Assembly (NCBI GenBank): GCA_013398175.1
Contig: VZRZ01000467.1
Span: 8,581-72,580, forward strand
Direction: 5' to 3'
DNA length: 64,000 bases
From: Climacteris rufus
Lineage: Eukaryota > Chordata > Aves > Passeriformes > Climacteridae
The position numbers and the translations under genes were made by a program. The notes beneath the pieces were generated by a model. The model saw nothing but the letters and a program-made list of their open reading frames with translations, did no database searches and was not told where the DNA came from. Positions 48,646 through 60,418 of the stretch are shown piece after piece. Numbering within the stretch: the stretch's first letter is position 1; each line of letters starts with the position of its first letter.

Positions 48646-49810
48646 GTCAAAATAGCACCGAGTTTGATACCCAAGCGTCCAAAGCCGCTTTCCTCACCCC
48701 ACCATCCAAAGAGCTGCTGGTTTGGGGTAACCCAGCCAGCCCAGAGCACGGTGAGCTCCTCACAAACCAAACAGCATCACCCTGAGCACCCCCTGGGGCT
48801 CTGCCTCTCCAGACACATCCCAGGCACTGCAGCTGCCCCTGTCCCACCTCCCACACCCAAACTCCTGAGGCTGGATGGGTTCTGGGTGTGCACAGCAGCT
48901 GCAGCCACAGGGCTCAGTGCCCTGCAAAGAAACCAAGGGGCTCCAGTTCCTTTCCACAGGCTCAGATGTGCAAACTTCGGACTTCAAGGGGCATTTGGGT
49001 TTGGCATTGAAATAGATATGAGAAAAGCCCTCCCAAGGAATAACAGAAGAAAACCTGGCAAAAGGCACATGCTGGAAAATATAAAGGCCATTTCTTAAGC
49101 AGAGTCCGTGCTACCCAGCAGAGATACACCAGCAGTATAATCTTAATTAGCCAATAAAAGTTTTTAGACAATCTGTCTAGACTTGCTTTTGCCTGGATAT
49201 AAAATTGGCTTTAAAAGAAATATATAAACAGCAATGAAACGTCAATGAAGAGCTGTCAAAAAAGCTTCCTGCTGTTCTACATCTGCACCCTGCTCTGCTT
49301 AAAACAGGAGCATTTAAGTGAAATCCTTCAGTTCTGGAAGCAGAGGAGCTGCTATCTTTGGGCTCAGGGCTGCCAGCTCAGCCAGCCCCTGCCTGGCTGG
49401 TCAGGAGTCAAACAGAGCACAGCTCTCCTGGAAAGCTCTGCCCAGCACAGCTCAGCAGGGCCTTTGGAGGAAGCCAGGTCATTATAAATAACGATAATTG
49501 AGCACAGCCATGTCTGGAGAACAACTGGGTTTGTCCCTGCCTGCCCCAAACAAGCAGAACAGGCGTGGGACCAAGGGACAGCACAGGGAGCACTCGGGAA
49601 GAGAGAGGATGGAAAAGGAGAGCCAAGTCCTTTGAGGAAAAAGTATTAGGCTGGAAAAGGAACAAAATATAGAGATAAGATAAACTGAGAGATAATGAAA
49701 GCGTTGATTAGACTTTGTGGATTAGAGAATTAAGGGGAGAAACCAAATACATCCAGAGAATTCAATTACAGTGCATCTTCCATCAGTGCTTAACGAGCAT
49801 TTTCTCAATC

Positions 49811-49978
49811 ACAGCCTGAGACAGCCCCTCCCAGGCTGAGAGAGCCCTTTCCAGGCTGAGAGAGCCCTTCCCAGGCTGAGAAAGCACTTTCCAGGCTGAG
49901 AGAGCCCTTCCCAGGCTGAGACAGCCCCTCCCAGGCTGAGAAAGCACTTTCCAGGCTGAGAGAGCCCTTTCCAGGCTT
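49811..49978. repeat. 20-bp tandem repeat, about eight copies
   Basis: Units of AGAGCCCTTTCCAGGCTGAG alternating with ACAGCCCCTC and AAAGCACTTT forms. Confidence 0.9.
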
Positions 49979-52593
49979 CTGCTGTCTGGATGAACTCTTC
50001 CCTTGTAAGGCAGCTCTAGAAAATATCTCTGCTGTCTCCTTTTCCTAGGAATGCACCTTCCCTCATCCCAGAGCAGGGTGGTGAGCAGGATGAGCTGCCC
50101 AGAGCACCAGGCCACCCATGGCCAGCAGCACTGGCACACACCTGGGCACTGGAGCTGAAAATGCCCCAGCTGCTCCATCAGCCACAGTTTAACCTGTTCC
50201 ACCCTTGTGAGTACACAAGGAACACATGCAAACACTTTCTATGATTAAGTAATTTTCCTTTTTACCCACTTTATGATATTAGCATCCCCAAAATGCTGTG
50301 AGTGGGGACTCCTGAAAGCACCACGGTTTGTCACCACACTCACAGCCCAGCCAGGGACAGAGGCACTGCCAGCACCCCCAGGTTGTGTTTATAACAAGGG
50401 ACAGTGCTGAAGTGTTAAAGTAATGCTGGAAGTCTCCAATGTAAGATTCCTTTTAGATGGAAAAGATGTAAATCTTGAGACACTAAAGGGAAAGGCTGCA
50501 GTACAAAGTGCAAGTGTCTCCATACATCTTCCCAACATCCTGGCTGGGTATAAAGCACTTAAAATGCCGTGGTGCAGCTCATCTTTCCAGCTCAGGTATC
50601 TCCGTGGATAGAGCACAGCAAGTAGAATTTCAAACGCTGCCTTGACAAATAACTTCCCTGAGAACACGGAGGGGAGACTAAAAACTCCATTGATCGTCAT
50701 TCCCTCCCTGCCAGGCCTCTGCAAAGCGGGCACAGATGGCATCTGCTGCTCTCCCTGAACTCTCCCTGCCCGAGGAAGGCTCAGGCCCCTCGGGGACAGA
50801 GCAGGCTGCCCAGGAGATCAGCAGGAGTGCACAACAGCATCTTCCAAGTGTGTGCAGGGTTCAGGGTGTTTGTCATCCTCAGCTGTCTGAGGAAGGATAA
50901 GGAATGAGGGAGGCAGGGGAGGCTGTGATGGAAGAGGCATCTCGGAATTATTGATGTGCTGCGACTCCCCCAGGGCTGGGAGAGCTGTTCCCTGCTCTGG
51001 CACACAGGGAAAGGGGCTGGGAGGGATGGAAGGGACGGGAGGAGGCAATATTTTGCATTTCCTCCTGGGACATGGGGTTTCAGTGACAGAAACTGGAGTA
51101 ACCTGCTGCATCCCATTATCTATTCTCCTTCAGAGGCACAGACACATTTAGAGCTGCTCCCAGGCAAAGTCCCAACAAATCCATCCTGCTCTGCACAGCA
51201 GACACATCCCATGGGAACACCTTGCAGTGATCACAGCATTGCTGTTTGCCACGGGGAGAGTCGAGGTGACAGCAGGGTTTTGTGGCATTCATTCCATCCC
51301 TTCAGCAAAGCTGACAGGCTGCTGGGCACCAGGCATGGGAAGGGGTGCTGGAGCCAGGATCCACAGGATCCATGGGATCCACAGGCTCCACGTGTCCCCC
51401 CAGGCAGGCTGGGAGGCAGGGGAAGAGCAAAGGCACTCAGAGCAAACCTCTGGGAACCCTGGCATCCCCAGCCCCAGCACAAAAGAGACTTTGAGAAGAG
51501 CTCCTGTCTCATCTTCCAGAAGTTTGAAGTTTTCACAATCAAAGTCAGTTCTGCTCCTGAAATCTGTATTTTTTTTGGGGTGAAACAAATGTGATTTTCC
51601 AGCCCACTCTCTATGGCAAATCTTCCTTACTCATGGACGTTCTTTCCCTACCATGGCTCAGTCTTTGCAACCCCACCCATTTCCATCCACCTTCATTCTT
51701 CAGCTTTTCATCCCTCCTGCTCCTCAGCCTCATAATTCCCTTGCTCTTTCCACAGCCTCCTTCCTTTTATTGTCCACTAACCCCCAACTCTCTCCTTTCC
51801 CCTTCTCCTCCCACAGCAGCAGCCCCTGCACTTCAAGGGGATCTTCTCCCCAAGCTCCCCGTGCACAATAACAAACTTTGTGTCCATTTCCTCAATATCT
51901 CCACCTTTCTCCCCATTTTCTGCCCTTCCCAGCAGCACCTGCCTGCAGAACAAACACCAACGCTCCCATCCTCACCAGGAGGAACCACTACCCTTGAGAT
52001 GCAGAAATTCTGCCACAGAACAAATGGAAACACCTGGATTGGGATGAGAAATGCCCTGAGGCTGCAGCAAAGCAACGCCTTCCCTCTGCACCCTGCGGCA
52101 AGAGGGATGCAGGAGCATCCCCTGGCGGGGATCAGCCCAGCTGTGCTGGCAGAAATCAACAATGCATTTTTCTGCTTTGCATTAAACAAGGACTTAACAA
52201 ATCCCTTCCTTCGGCAGACCCAACAGCACATTTCACACAGCCATGCAAACAATGTTTTATTAAGTCTGGGGTAACGTTTTCTGGCCGTTATTTGTTCAGC
52301 AACAAGAATTGCCTATTTCAATTTTATTCTGTCCTTGAGATGCAATCTCCACATGGTCAATAAGTGCCATAAAAAGGCAGATGTTTATCATGAAAGTGCT
52401 GGTGCTGGCAGGGAGCATCAGCCTGTTCCAGCTCTCCAGCAACACCTCCCAGGCAGCAGCTGGGGCAGCTCATTCCAGAGGAATTCCACTTTCTGTGGGG
52501 ACCAGGATGAGCTGGTCTCAGACCCCACCCAACAGACACAAAGGCAACCACCCCCTCAGATCTTTACCTCTGTTCCTTCTCCCCAGCTCTGGA

Positions 52594-53228
52594 TTGGGTT
52601 GGATTGGGTTGGTTTGGATTGGGTTGGTTTGGATTGGATTGGATGGTTTGGATTGGATTGGATTGGATTGGATAGGATTGGATTGCTCTGGATTGGTTTG
52701 GGTTGGATTGGGTTGGTTTGGTTTGGATTGGATTGCTCTGGATTGGTTTGGATTGGTTTGGACTGGATTGGTTTGGTTTGGATNCTGGATTGGTTTGGTT
52801 TGGATTGGATTGCTCTGGATTGGTTTGGATTGCTCTGGACTGGTTTGGATTGCTCTGGACTGGTTTGGATTGCTCTGGACTGGTTTGGATTGCTCTGGAC
52901 TGGTTTGGATTGCTCTGGACTGGTTTGGATTGCTCTGGACTGGTTTGGATTGCTCTGGACTGGTTTGGATTGCTCTGGACTGGTTTGGATTGCTCTGGAC
53001 TGGTTTGGATTGCTCTGGACTGGTTTGGATTGCTCTGGACTGGTTTGGATTGCTCTGGACTGGTTTGGATTGCTCTGGACTGGTTTGGATTGCTCTGGAC
53101 TGGTTTGGATTGCTCTGGACTGGTTTGGATTGCTCTGGACTGGTTTGGATTGCTCTGGACTGGTTTGGATTGCTCTGGACTGGTTTGGATTGCTCTGGAT
53201 TTGTCTGGATTGCTCTGGACTGGTTTTT
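52594..53228. repeat. TTGGN pentanucleotide array with 20-bp higher-order unit
   Basis: About 635 bp. The left part is irregular TTGGA/TTGGT/TTGGG pentamers. From about 52826 it becomes a highly regular 20-bp unit made of four pentamers, TGGTTTGGATTGCTCTGGAC, repeated about 19 times. An N lies at 52784. The array is in reverse orientation to the one at 41.0-41.6 kb. The unit has no stop codon in any frame on either strand, which explains frames of 228-447 aa. Confidence 0.95.
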
Positions 53229-54512
53229 CAGGGGCTGTTGCAGGAGGAGGAAGCAGCCAGGTCCCAGGTGGCTCCACCACAGAGCTCCCCCAGGGCAGAG
53301 GCTGCAGAGCACCAGGGCACAGCCACACCTTGGTCTGCAGGGCCCGTGAGCTCCCTGCTCTCCTGGCTGAGATCGCCAGGGCCCTGTAAATCCGCCCCAG
53401 GTACTTATCTTGCAATGATGGCAAAGGATAACAAAACCCATCTATCACAAGATGCCAACAATTGGATTTTCTTTAATCCAAACTCTTTAACGACAACTGA
53501 AATATTTGGTGCCAACACTGCCTGTGTAGCCAAGAGAGAAAGGAATGTCTGCAGAGGGCAGCTGAGATCTCATCCCTTCTCTTTCCTGAGCAGGGAGCAG
53601 AGCCAGCTGCTCTGGCCTGGTGGGAAGAGGCCTGGCTGGAGAGGTGATGGTTGCACTCACAGAGTTTGGGGCACCTAAAAACACAGGCTGCTGCCTCGAG
53701 GGGCTTGCAAGCCCTGAGCCAGGCACACAGTGAGTTTTAAGCCCAATCATCACCTCAAGGCCATCAGCCATCCCCTCCCCTACACAAACCCACTGCTCAC
53801 AAGGCGCTGAAGCAGCCACAGCAGCACTGCCACTCACAGGGACAGGTTTTGCTTTGCCACTCTCAGAAATTCCTTCAAACTCTCACTGCAACCCAAACCA
53901 ACCTGAGAATCAAGGCCAGTGCATCTTCTACCAGCTCAGCCACAATTAACAATCTCATTAACCCTGCCAGCCTGCAGCACACAACGCACCCAGTACGACC
54001 TCAGACAGCACTTTCTCCTGATTGCTTTTTTCTGAAAGGACAAAACTTTTGTTGTTTGACAATAGGAAGGAGAACAACAGATTTCTTAATGTTGTTGTTT
54101 AACATCACTGCACACTGAAAGGACACGTGCATGAATACTTGGGAAAAGTAGAGAGAAAAATGGAAAACACTTGAAGTGCTTGGATATAAATACCTTGATT
54201 TTGTGAGTGGTTTATCCCCTTGGTTTGGCCCAGAAAACAGGCTCCCAAGTGACTGAATAAAGGCCATTCCCACCGAAGCAGAGTCCCTGAACACAACTAG
54301 AGGGAGAGCCCTGCACTGCCGCCCCTCCATCCCCTCCTGCCAACACCTGGGGGGGGCTGCAGGACCAGGAACCCACCGGGAACCCTCCCCTGTCCTTCAG
54401 ACCCAAAGTGCAGCACATCCTGGGGGCTGTGCCCTCCCCAGGAGCCCGGGCTGGCTGCCCAGCCCTGGCACAGCTCTGGTTTCCCAGGCTGCCCTTCTCC
54501 CCCACTTTTCCA

Positions 54513-54556
54513 GCCAGGTTTGCCAGGTTTGCCAGGTTTGCCAGGTTTGCCAGGCT
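54513..54556. repeat. 9-bp tandem repeat, about five copies
   Basis: GCCAGGTTT repeated in tandem. Confidence 0.9.
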
Positions 54557-55609
54557 CAGCTGCTCGCCCTGAGGGGCTGCAGGGGCTCCTGCCCTGGGCT
54601 GTGCAGGGAACACCCCTGAGCTGGGCTCAGAGAGCCCTGGGTGGGCAGCACAACTGCACATGGGACTGCCCCAGCAGGGCTCTGTTTGCTGCCACAGCAA
54701 CAGAGAAATGAGATTTGGGCACCTTGGATCACGGGCAGCACCCACTGCCAGCAGCCTGAGCGAAGCTTCACTAAAAAATCTGTTCTTTATTTGCAGTGCA
54801 GTCTCTGCTCCCCACTCCTGTCACCTTCCCTTCTCATGTGCAACCTTGGGTCACGCTGTAAAGTGACTGCTGCCTGTAATGACTGTTCCAAACCCAGTCA
54901 GCAGGGCTTTAATGGATCAAGAGGAAAACAGAGATGTTTCATTAGCATCAGGGCGTAAGACAAAAAGGACATAAATCAGGATTTTCTACTTGGCACTGCA
55001 TTTGAGAGGCACAGACAGAGCAGTCTCCTCTCCCTCTCAGCCCCAGACAGTTGAACAGCTCCCTCCCAGCAGTGATTTCACCCTCTCATGTTATCCAGCA
55101 CTAATTTGTGCTAATGGAATTCCCAACAGACAGCATAAAAATTAAGTTCTATTACAAAAATGCAGATTCAGGATCAGAGCAGGCAGCTGAACAGACCTAC
55201 AGGAGCCTACAGAAGTGCTGTGTGAATCACTGAGGGATGACAGGGCAGCTCTGGGCTCTTATCAGTGTCAGCTTCAGTCAGCAAGTGCTGAATGAGAGCA
55301 GAATATTCTGATTCCACTGAGGGGATCAGGGAGCATCAGGACAGGACTCACATCCCCAGAAAGCCCCAGCAAAAGATTCACATCTTCTGAGAAACACAAG
55401 CCAGTGGAGAAAACAAATATCAAGGCTCTAGGAAAAGCTGCTGTATTTCAATTTTTGGTGGGTAAAAGGGTTTAAACCAATCTTGCTACAGATAACAAAC
55501 CCCCAGAAAATATCTTCAGTAGGAAAGACTTAATTGTGTGTCATTAATTTGCAAAGAAATCGATGAATTTGGAGAGGATGACATTTCATGCACAGACTGT
55601 GCAAAGCAG

Positions 55610-55855
55610 TGATTCATTGATTCCATGGAGTGACACAGCCAGGGAATATCCTGAGCTGGAGGGGACCCACAGGGACCATCCAGTCCCACCCCTGGCCCTG
55701 CACAGACACCCCAACAACCCCACCCTGTCCCTGGGAGCGTTGGCCAAAGGCTCCTGGAGCTCCTGGGGCTGTGCCCATCCCTGGGCAGCCTGGGCAGTGC
55801 CCAGCACCTCTGGGGAAGAACCTTCCCAAACCCCCTGGCACAGTTTGACAGGCAC
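55610..55855 (-). mobile_element. CR1 LINE fragment, about 240 bp
   Basis: GAGCTGGAGGGGACCCACAG, GACCATCCAGTCCCACCCCT, GGGAGCGTTGGCCAAAGGCT and CCTGGAGCTCCTGGGGCTGT match a CR1 subfamily 3' region in minus orientation. Confidence 0.8.
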
Positions 55856-56029
55856 AAGGACGATGTGTCCCACACGAGTCTGTACCCATGGGCACACACA
55901 GGGGTTTGTAGCAAATGCAAGATAAAGGGAAAACAAGATAAAGGAATTCAAGTTTACATTGAGAAATGCTGTTCAGCAGGACTGTGGGGAAAAAAAATCT
56001 GCTTATGAGGGCAGGCAGGATCGAAAATC

Positions 56030-56098
56030 AGAGTGGTTTGGGCTGGAGGGGACCTCAAACATCATCCTGTTCCCAGCCCCTGCCACGTGAAGGGTCCC
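56030..56098 (-). mobile_element. CR1 LINE fragment, short
   Basis: GTGGTTTGGGCTGGAGGGGA then CCTCAAACATCATCCTGTTC, a short minus-strand CR1 3' end. Confidence 0.6.
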
Positions 56099-56729
56099 CT
56101 GTGTGGCTGTGGAGTTTCTGTGCTGAGCAAACACAGCCCCTGCTGCTCTCCCTGCTCCCCCTGACGTGAGAGGTGTCTGCAGCAGCAGGAGGCTGGGAAT
56201 TAAAGAGAGGAAGAAGCACAGAAAGTCCTCAGAGAAAGCAGGAGATAAGAAGATCAAGAGGCTGTCACGAGGGCTGTGCTTCCCACGTCCGAGGGGCTCA
56301 GAGGAGATTTGGTGTTTGGCTTGAACCAACACGTCAGAGCCACCAACACCTCCAGAGAAACCTCAGCCACAGCAGCACCTGGCACAGCAGCTGCACCCCT
56401 TCTGTCATGTCTGAGAAAGGTGCAAGGTCACCCCAAATCTCTCCAGCCCTCCCAGATGCTGAGAACATCCTCTGGAGATGCAGATCCTGCCCTGCAGCCC
56501 CAGCAGCCCTGCCTGAGCAGAGCCCAGCCCCAAAGAGCTGCAGGGCAGCAGGGCCGAGCTCAGAGGGGGCTGCAGGCAGGGGAGGGGGCACACAGCCACC
56601 CTGCTGCCCTCACCCTGGCAGCTGCAGGAGTCAGGGAGCATCCAAACCTCCCCCAGCAGCTCAGCTGAGCAAATGGGCCATTTGGGGAGAGCAGAACATT
56701 AATAAACGCACTCCAGATCTCTCATTTAT

Positions 56730-57200
56730 CTGTTAGGAGGCATTCAAGTGGTCTTTTGCTAACGACTTCAATATATATATTTCTTACAGATAGCAATTAA
56801 CCTTCTGGTACAGATTAATCTTTTAAAAAAAATCAAAGATGAATTAATCTTTGAAATTCAACTATTCAGTAGTTTCATTAATAATCTGAAATTGTCCTTT
56901 AGATTTCCCATAATTAGACCATTCCCCTAATTTATTAATCCCACAGACTGCAGAGCATGTTTCAAATCTTCATCTCCTGCCACAATGACATATTCAAACT
57001 CGCTTGAAGTGCTCATAATAAAAGTCACTTTGTGAAGAATTATTAACTCAGAGGATCAAGCAAAGTCTCTATATGCTAAAGCATATTTGAAAACTAAGCA
57101 GGGGTGGCACTTTCTACTGATCCTCAGATTTCCTAAGATCTTGGCTGATCAGAAACAAGTTTGGATAAAACACTGCCTTTAGGATAATTAGCTGGCTACA
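56730..57200. other. AT-rich island, possible regulatory DNA
   Basis: About 470 bp of unique AT-rich sequence (ATATATATTTCTTACAGATA and repeated TAATC/TTAATC cores), lying just left of the ERVL-type LTR. Confidence 0.3.
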
Positions 57201-57404
57201 GAATCGAGGCCAAAGGCAGAAATGTGTTGGTGCCCACGGACTAACCACGGAAGCTGGTTCTGGGGTGCAGGACAATGCTGTGGGAGCTGCCACGGGCTGC
57301 TCCCATCCCTGCTGGGCTGTCTGCAGTCTGGGCTGAATTCCCTGCACCCTGGGGCTGCTCCTGCTTGTAAGAGACGGCCTGAAAATTCCTTCTCTGCCTC
57401 ATGA

Positions 57405-57885
57405 TCATTGACAGAGACTGAAACCCTAAAAGAGGACTTTTGCACTAAAAATCCTGGCCTGGCTAAGGTGGGACGTTTGTTGCCTGCAAGGTGCGCCCGC
57501 TGGAACAGGCTCTGCCTGGGCAAGGGGACTGCACTGAAGCGAGAAGAATGATCAGTCCTGAACACTCCCTCCTGAACACAGCCAGCGGGCCTCACCAACA
57601 ATAGTGGCAGATTTCCTCACCTCCTGGCCAGTTGCCCCCCGCTCACGAAAAGACTATAAAAGACCTTTCTGAATTAACCCTATGGAGATCTCCCCACGGA
57701 CGACGGCGAGCCTATTGGCAGGACCACGAGGGGGTTTGTCTCATCTGTTGGTAGCTATTCCCCTCTCCCTTCTCTCTCTCTTCCTCTACTTTGTTTCTTT
57801 ATTTCTCTTTCTCTCCCCCTCTATCGCATAATTGTGTTGTTGGCACTCAATAAAGGTGCACTATTTGATTAAAGTTGAAATCCCC
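57405..57885 (+). mobile_element. Probable ERVL-type solo LTR (ends uncertain)
   Basis: LTR-like architecture in plus orientation: a CG-containing upstream part, a TATAAA box at 57655-57660, a long pyrimidine-rich tract (about 57725-57830), and an AATAAA signal at 57849-57854 followed by a short AT-rich tail. The layout resembles avian ERVL LTRs. I could not find a clean target duplication, so the boundaries are estimates and the family is inferred. No internal retroviral coding sequence is present. Confidence 0.6.
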
Positions 57886-58734
57886 TTTGTGCCTTGCTCT
57901 GCTCCTGCAGCCCCCCCAGCCCGAGGTTCTCTGAGCTGGTGCCCCCCCAGTGCCCTGGGCAGCCCTGCCTGGGGCTGACAGCGCTTTCTGGGGGGAGTTC
58001 TCACCCAAGGGCACCCTGAGCCTGCCCTGGAGCACCCTGAGGCTCTCCTCCCACCCTGTCCCCTGTTCCTGGCTCCAGGCTCCTGCCAGGGAGCTCTGGC
58101 ACAGCTCCTGACCAGCAGCACCAGCTTTGGCTCGCTGGCAGGGGAGGTCACCCAGCCCTGAGCCCCTCTCCTTCCAAGCCCTGATATTCCAGCACCCACC
58201 TGCACCCTGCTCCCTTCTTTCTGTGCACAGAACATCCCCAGGGAGCCAGGGCCACCCCAGGCACTGGGAAAGGAGCCCCAGGCTGTGGCACTGCCAGGGC
58301 CATCTCCCCAGAGCTCTGATCCAGAGCTACCCCTGGGCAGAACTTGGGGGTCACAGCCCAGGGTGAGGGGCCAAGGTGCCCCTGCCCCAGGATCCAGGCC
58401 AGGGCCCGTCTCCCCAGGCAGCCCTGCTCCAAGAAAGCTCCACGTGGCAGGAGCTGCTTACACTTGCCAGGGCTCCAAAGCGCAGGGAATGTGCTGACAG
58501 CTACCAAATCCCCTCAGAACTTCACCTGAGCTTTATCTGTGCCACACGAGAAGCTGAGCACAGCCCTAAGCAGCAGCAGCAGCACCGGGGATTGGATTAT
58601 TCCCATGCCAGGCTCTGGGGAAGCTGAGGCACCGTCCCTGTCGGAGCCTTAATCCCGCAGGCGTGACCCACATCACCCTGCAGAGCTGCTGCAAGCAGGG
58701 CATCTGGGGGCTTTAGGCTTTGTTTCTCTTGAAG

Positions 58735-59030
58735 GGTGTTGAGTTACGTGTTGACTAAATGAACAGCTCATATGATAAATTTAATTCTCCAGGAGGTCGA
58801 TAAAATGGGATCCTGTTCTCCAGCCAGAGCCTGTCCTTGACACAGAGAACATTTGGGATATGATTTTGCAACACTGGATATTTGCAAATAAAGTCAATTT
58901 TAAATTCTAATGAACACTGGCATTTGTCACTTCCTGCTGTATTAAATCCAAACCCATTTGCTTTAATACCACATAAATATGCATTCGTAAGAACAGACAA
59001 ATTTATGCAAATGTGGGTTCCTTCTGTGGC
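58735..59030. other. AT-rich island with octamer motif
   Basis: Unique AT-rich sequence with a perfect POU-type octamer ATGCAAAT at 59005-59012 and several TTTGC/TAAT motifs. It is about 1.4 kb from exon 2. Function is not established by the sequence. Confidence 0.3.
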
Positions 59031-59452
59031 ATGAACACAATGAACAATTGCAGAGCCCTCTCCAAGCCCCTTCCTCACAGCACAGGCGCTGTCCCTGCCT
59101 GTTCCTGGGCAGGAGGGATCCAGCAGCTCCCTGGGATGCTCTGGGGGCCAGCTGGGGTCCCCCCTCACGCAGAGCTGATGCTGTGGGACCAGCCCTGCAG
59201 CAGGGATGGGAGACTGAGGCTGCTCCAGAGCAGCTCCTGCGCTGCCCTGGCTGGGGTCCCGTGGGGCTGGGAGCTGGGCATGGGGCTCTGCTGGTTTGTG
59301 TGAGGCAAGGCCAGGCAGGGATATCTGTGAGCTCCATCCTGGGGACACAACAGAGCCCATTCTCACCCCATGGAGAGGGGTTCCCAGCAGGCTCTGCCAC
59401 CAAAGCCTTCTGGAGAGGAGCCTTGCACACATCGCCCACCAGGAATTCCATC

Positions 59453-59458
59453 TCCAGC
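59453..59458. repeat. Target-site duplication of the solo LTR (left copy; right copy 59763-59768)
   Basis: TCCAGC immediately precedes the TG of the LTR and recurs immediately after its terminal CA. This is the direct mark of integrase-mediated insertion. Confidence 0.88.
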
Positions 59459-59762
59459 TGTCGCAGTAACGACACGAAAGGAGGAGACAGAAACCTCTGG
59501 AGAGTGAAGGAACAAGTTCTGGGCTTCCCCTGCCCATTTTTATTCTATATGTGCCTTTTAAACCACTTTGTATGGGAGGAGACAAAGGGCCTCCCCTCAA
59601 TCACACTGCTCAAAGGAAATGTCCATCAAACTTCTGTGCCCAGGAGAAAGGAATGGAAATAAAAAGATACCGTTACAATAACACGGCTGTGTTTACAGAG
59701 AATGTCTGAGAACCAGTTACAAAAGAATGACAACATCCAGAACTGCAAAAGTCAGGGCAACA
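59459..59762 (+). mobile_element. Solo LTR of an endogenous retrovirus (class II-like), complete
   Basis: A 304-bp LTR starting TGTCGCAG and ending GGGCAACA, so it has the TG...CA termini of retroviral LTRs. It is flanked by a perfect 6-bp target duplication, TCCAGC (59453-59458 and 59763-59768). A 6-bp duplication is usual for class II (beta/alpha-like, ERVK) retroviruses. A TATA-like TTCTATAT lies near 59543 and an AATAAA signal at 59658-59663, which sets the plus orientation. No internal retroviral sequence adjoins it, so it is a solo LTR left by LTR-LTR recombination. It sits 656 bp into the intron downstream of exon 2, antisense to the receptor gene. Confidence 0.9.
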
Positions 59763-60418
59763 TCCAGCCTCTTTTTCCTTCCCAGCACAGGAACCAACGC
59801 CCAACATTGCAGTTTCCAAGCCCTTATGCACCAGGACTGCCAATCAGCTTGCCAGGGCTGCACACCCCGGGTCTGACCTCTCATCCCACAGCCTTGCTGG
59901 CTCCTGCTCCCACCCCAGAACCTCGGAGCCTGCCCATCCCACAGCAGCCAGGGGAAGGTGAGGAATTCCCTGAACTGAAGTGGAGCAGAAATGCCACAGC
60001 AAAGCCACAAACAGCAGGACGGAGCCTGAGCACCACGAGGGTGACAGGAGCCAGGGGCTGGAACAAGCAGGCACAGCACAGCTCCAGGCTGTGCAGAGGG
60101 GAAAGCTCAGCCCTTCCCAACCTGCCTTCCCCCCACACCAACACAACGAAACCCCAGCCAGAGCAGCAGCAGGAGCTGGGGAACGCTCCAGGTTTTCTAT
60201 TTTCCCGAGAAACAACTGAAAAGCACCGAGGTTCCAACCTCTCTGAAACTCCACGGGCACTTTGGGGATGACAGCACCCAGGAGCCACTGCAGAGCATTG
60301 CAAAGAAAGGAGCAACTTCAGAATGAACGAGCAGCTCTAGAAAAGGATCAGGACATTCGGCACACAAGCACATTCATCACTTCCACAGCGTGTCTGGAGC
60401 AGCACGGGCGTTGCCTAC

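Larger units (their letters stand above)
21232..60418 (-). other. 39.2 kb intron between exons 2 and 3
   Basis: Bounded by the GTAGGC donor of exon 2 and the CTCCACAG acceptor of exon 3. It holds the two pentanucleotide arrays, most CR1 fragments, the solo LTRs and many minisatellites, each listed separately. Apart from those, I see no gene or family match in 21.3-22.7, 23.0-26.3, 29.1-33.6, 33.9-38.7, 39.0-41.0, 44.1-45.8, 50.0-52.5 or 53.3-54.5 kb. Those blocks are mixed unique intron sequence with AT-rich islands, some of which may be conserved regulatory DNA. Confidence 0.85.

Noticed and set aside
52335..53678. 447-aa plus-strand frame and 294-307-aa minus-strand frames
   Set aside because: They run through the TTGGN array, whose unit lacks stop codons in every frame. 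The peptides are pure repeat translation (WFGLLWTGLD-type or SNPNQSRAIQ-type) with no family resemblance.
57411..57885. A complete provirus between the LTR-like unit at 57.4 kb and the LTR at 59.46 kb
   Set aside because: The two LTRs are unrelated in sequence, and the sequence between them shows no retroviral coding signature, so they are separate insertions.
58755..59600. 281-aa minus-strand frame
   Set aside because: It starts in the antisense of the solo LTR and runs through unique intron. The repeated start peptide comes from the LTR copies, not from a gene.
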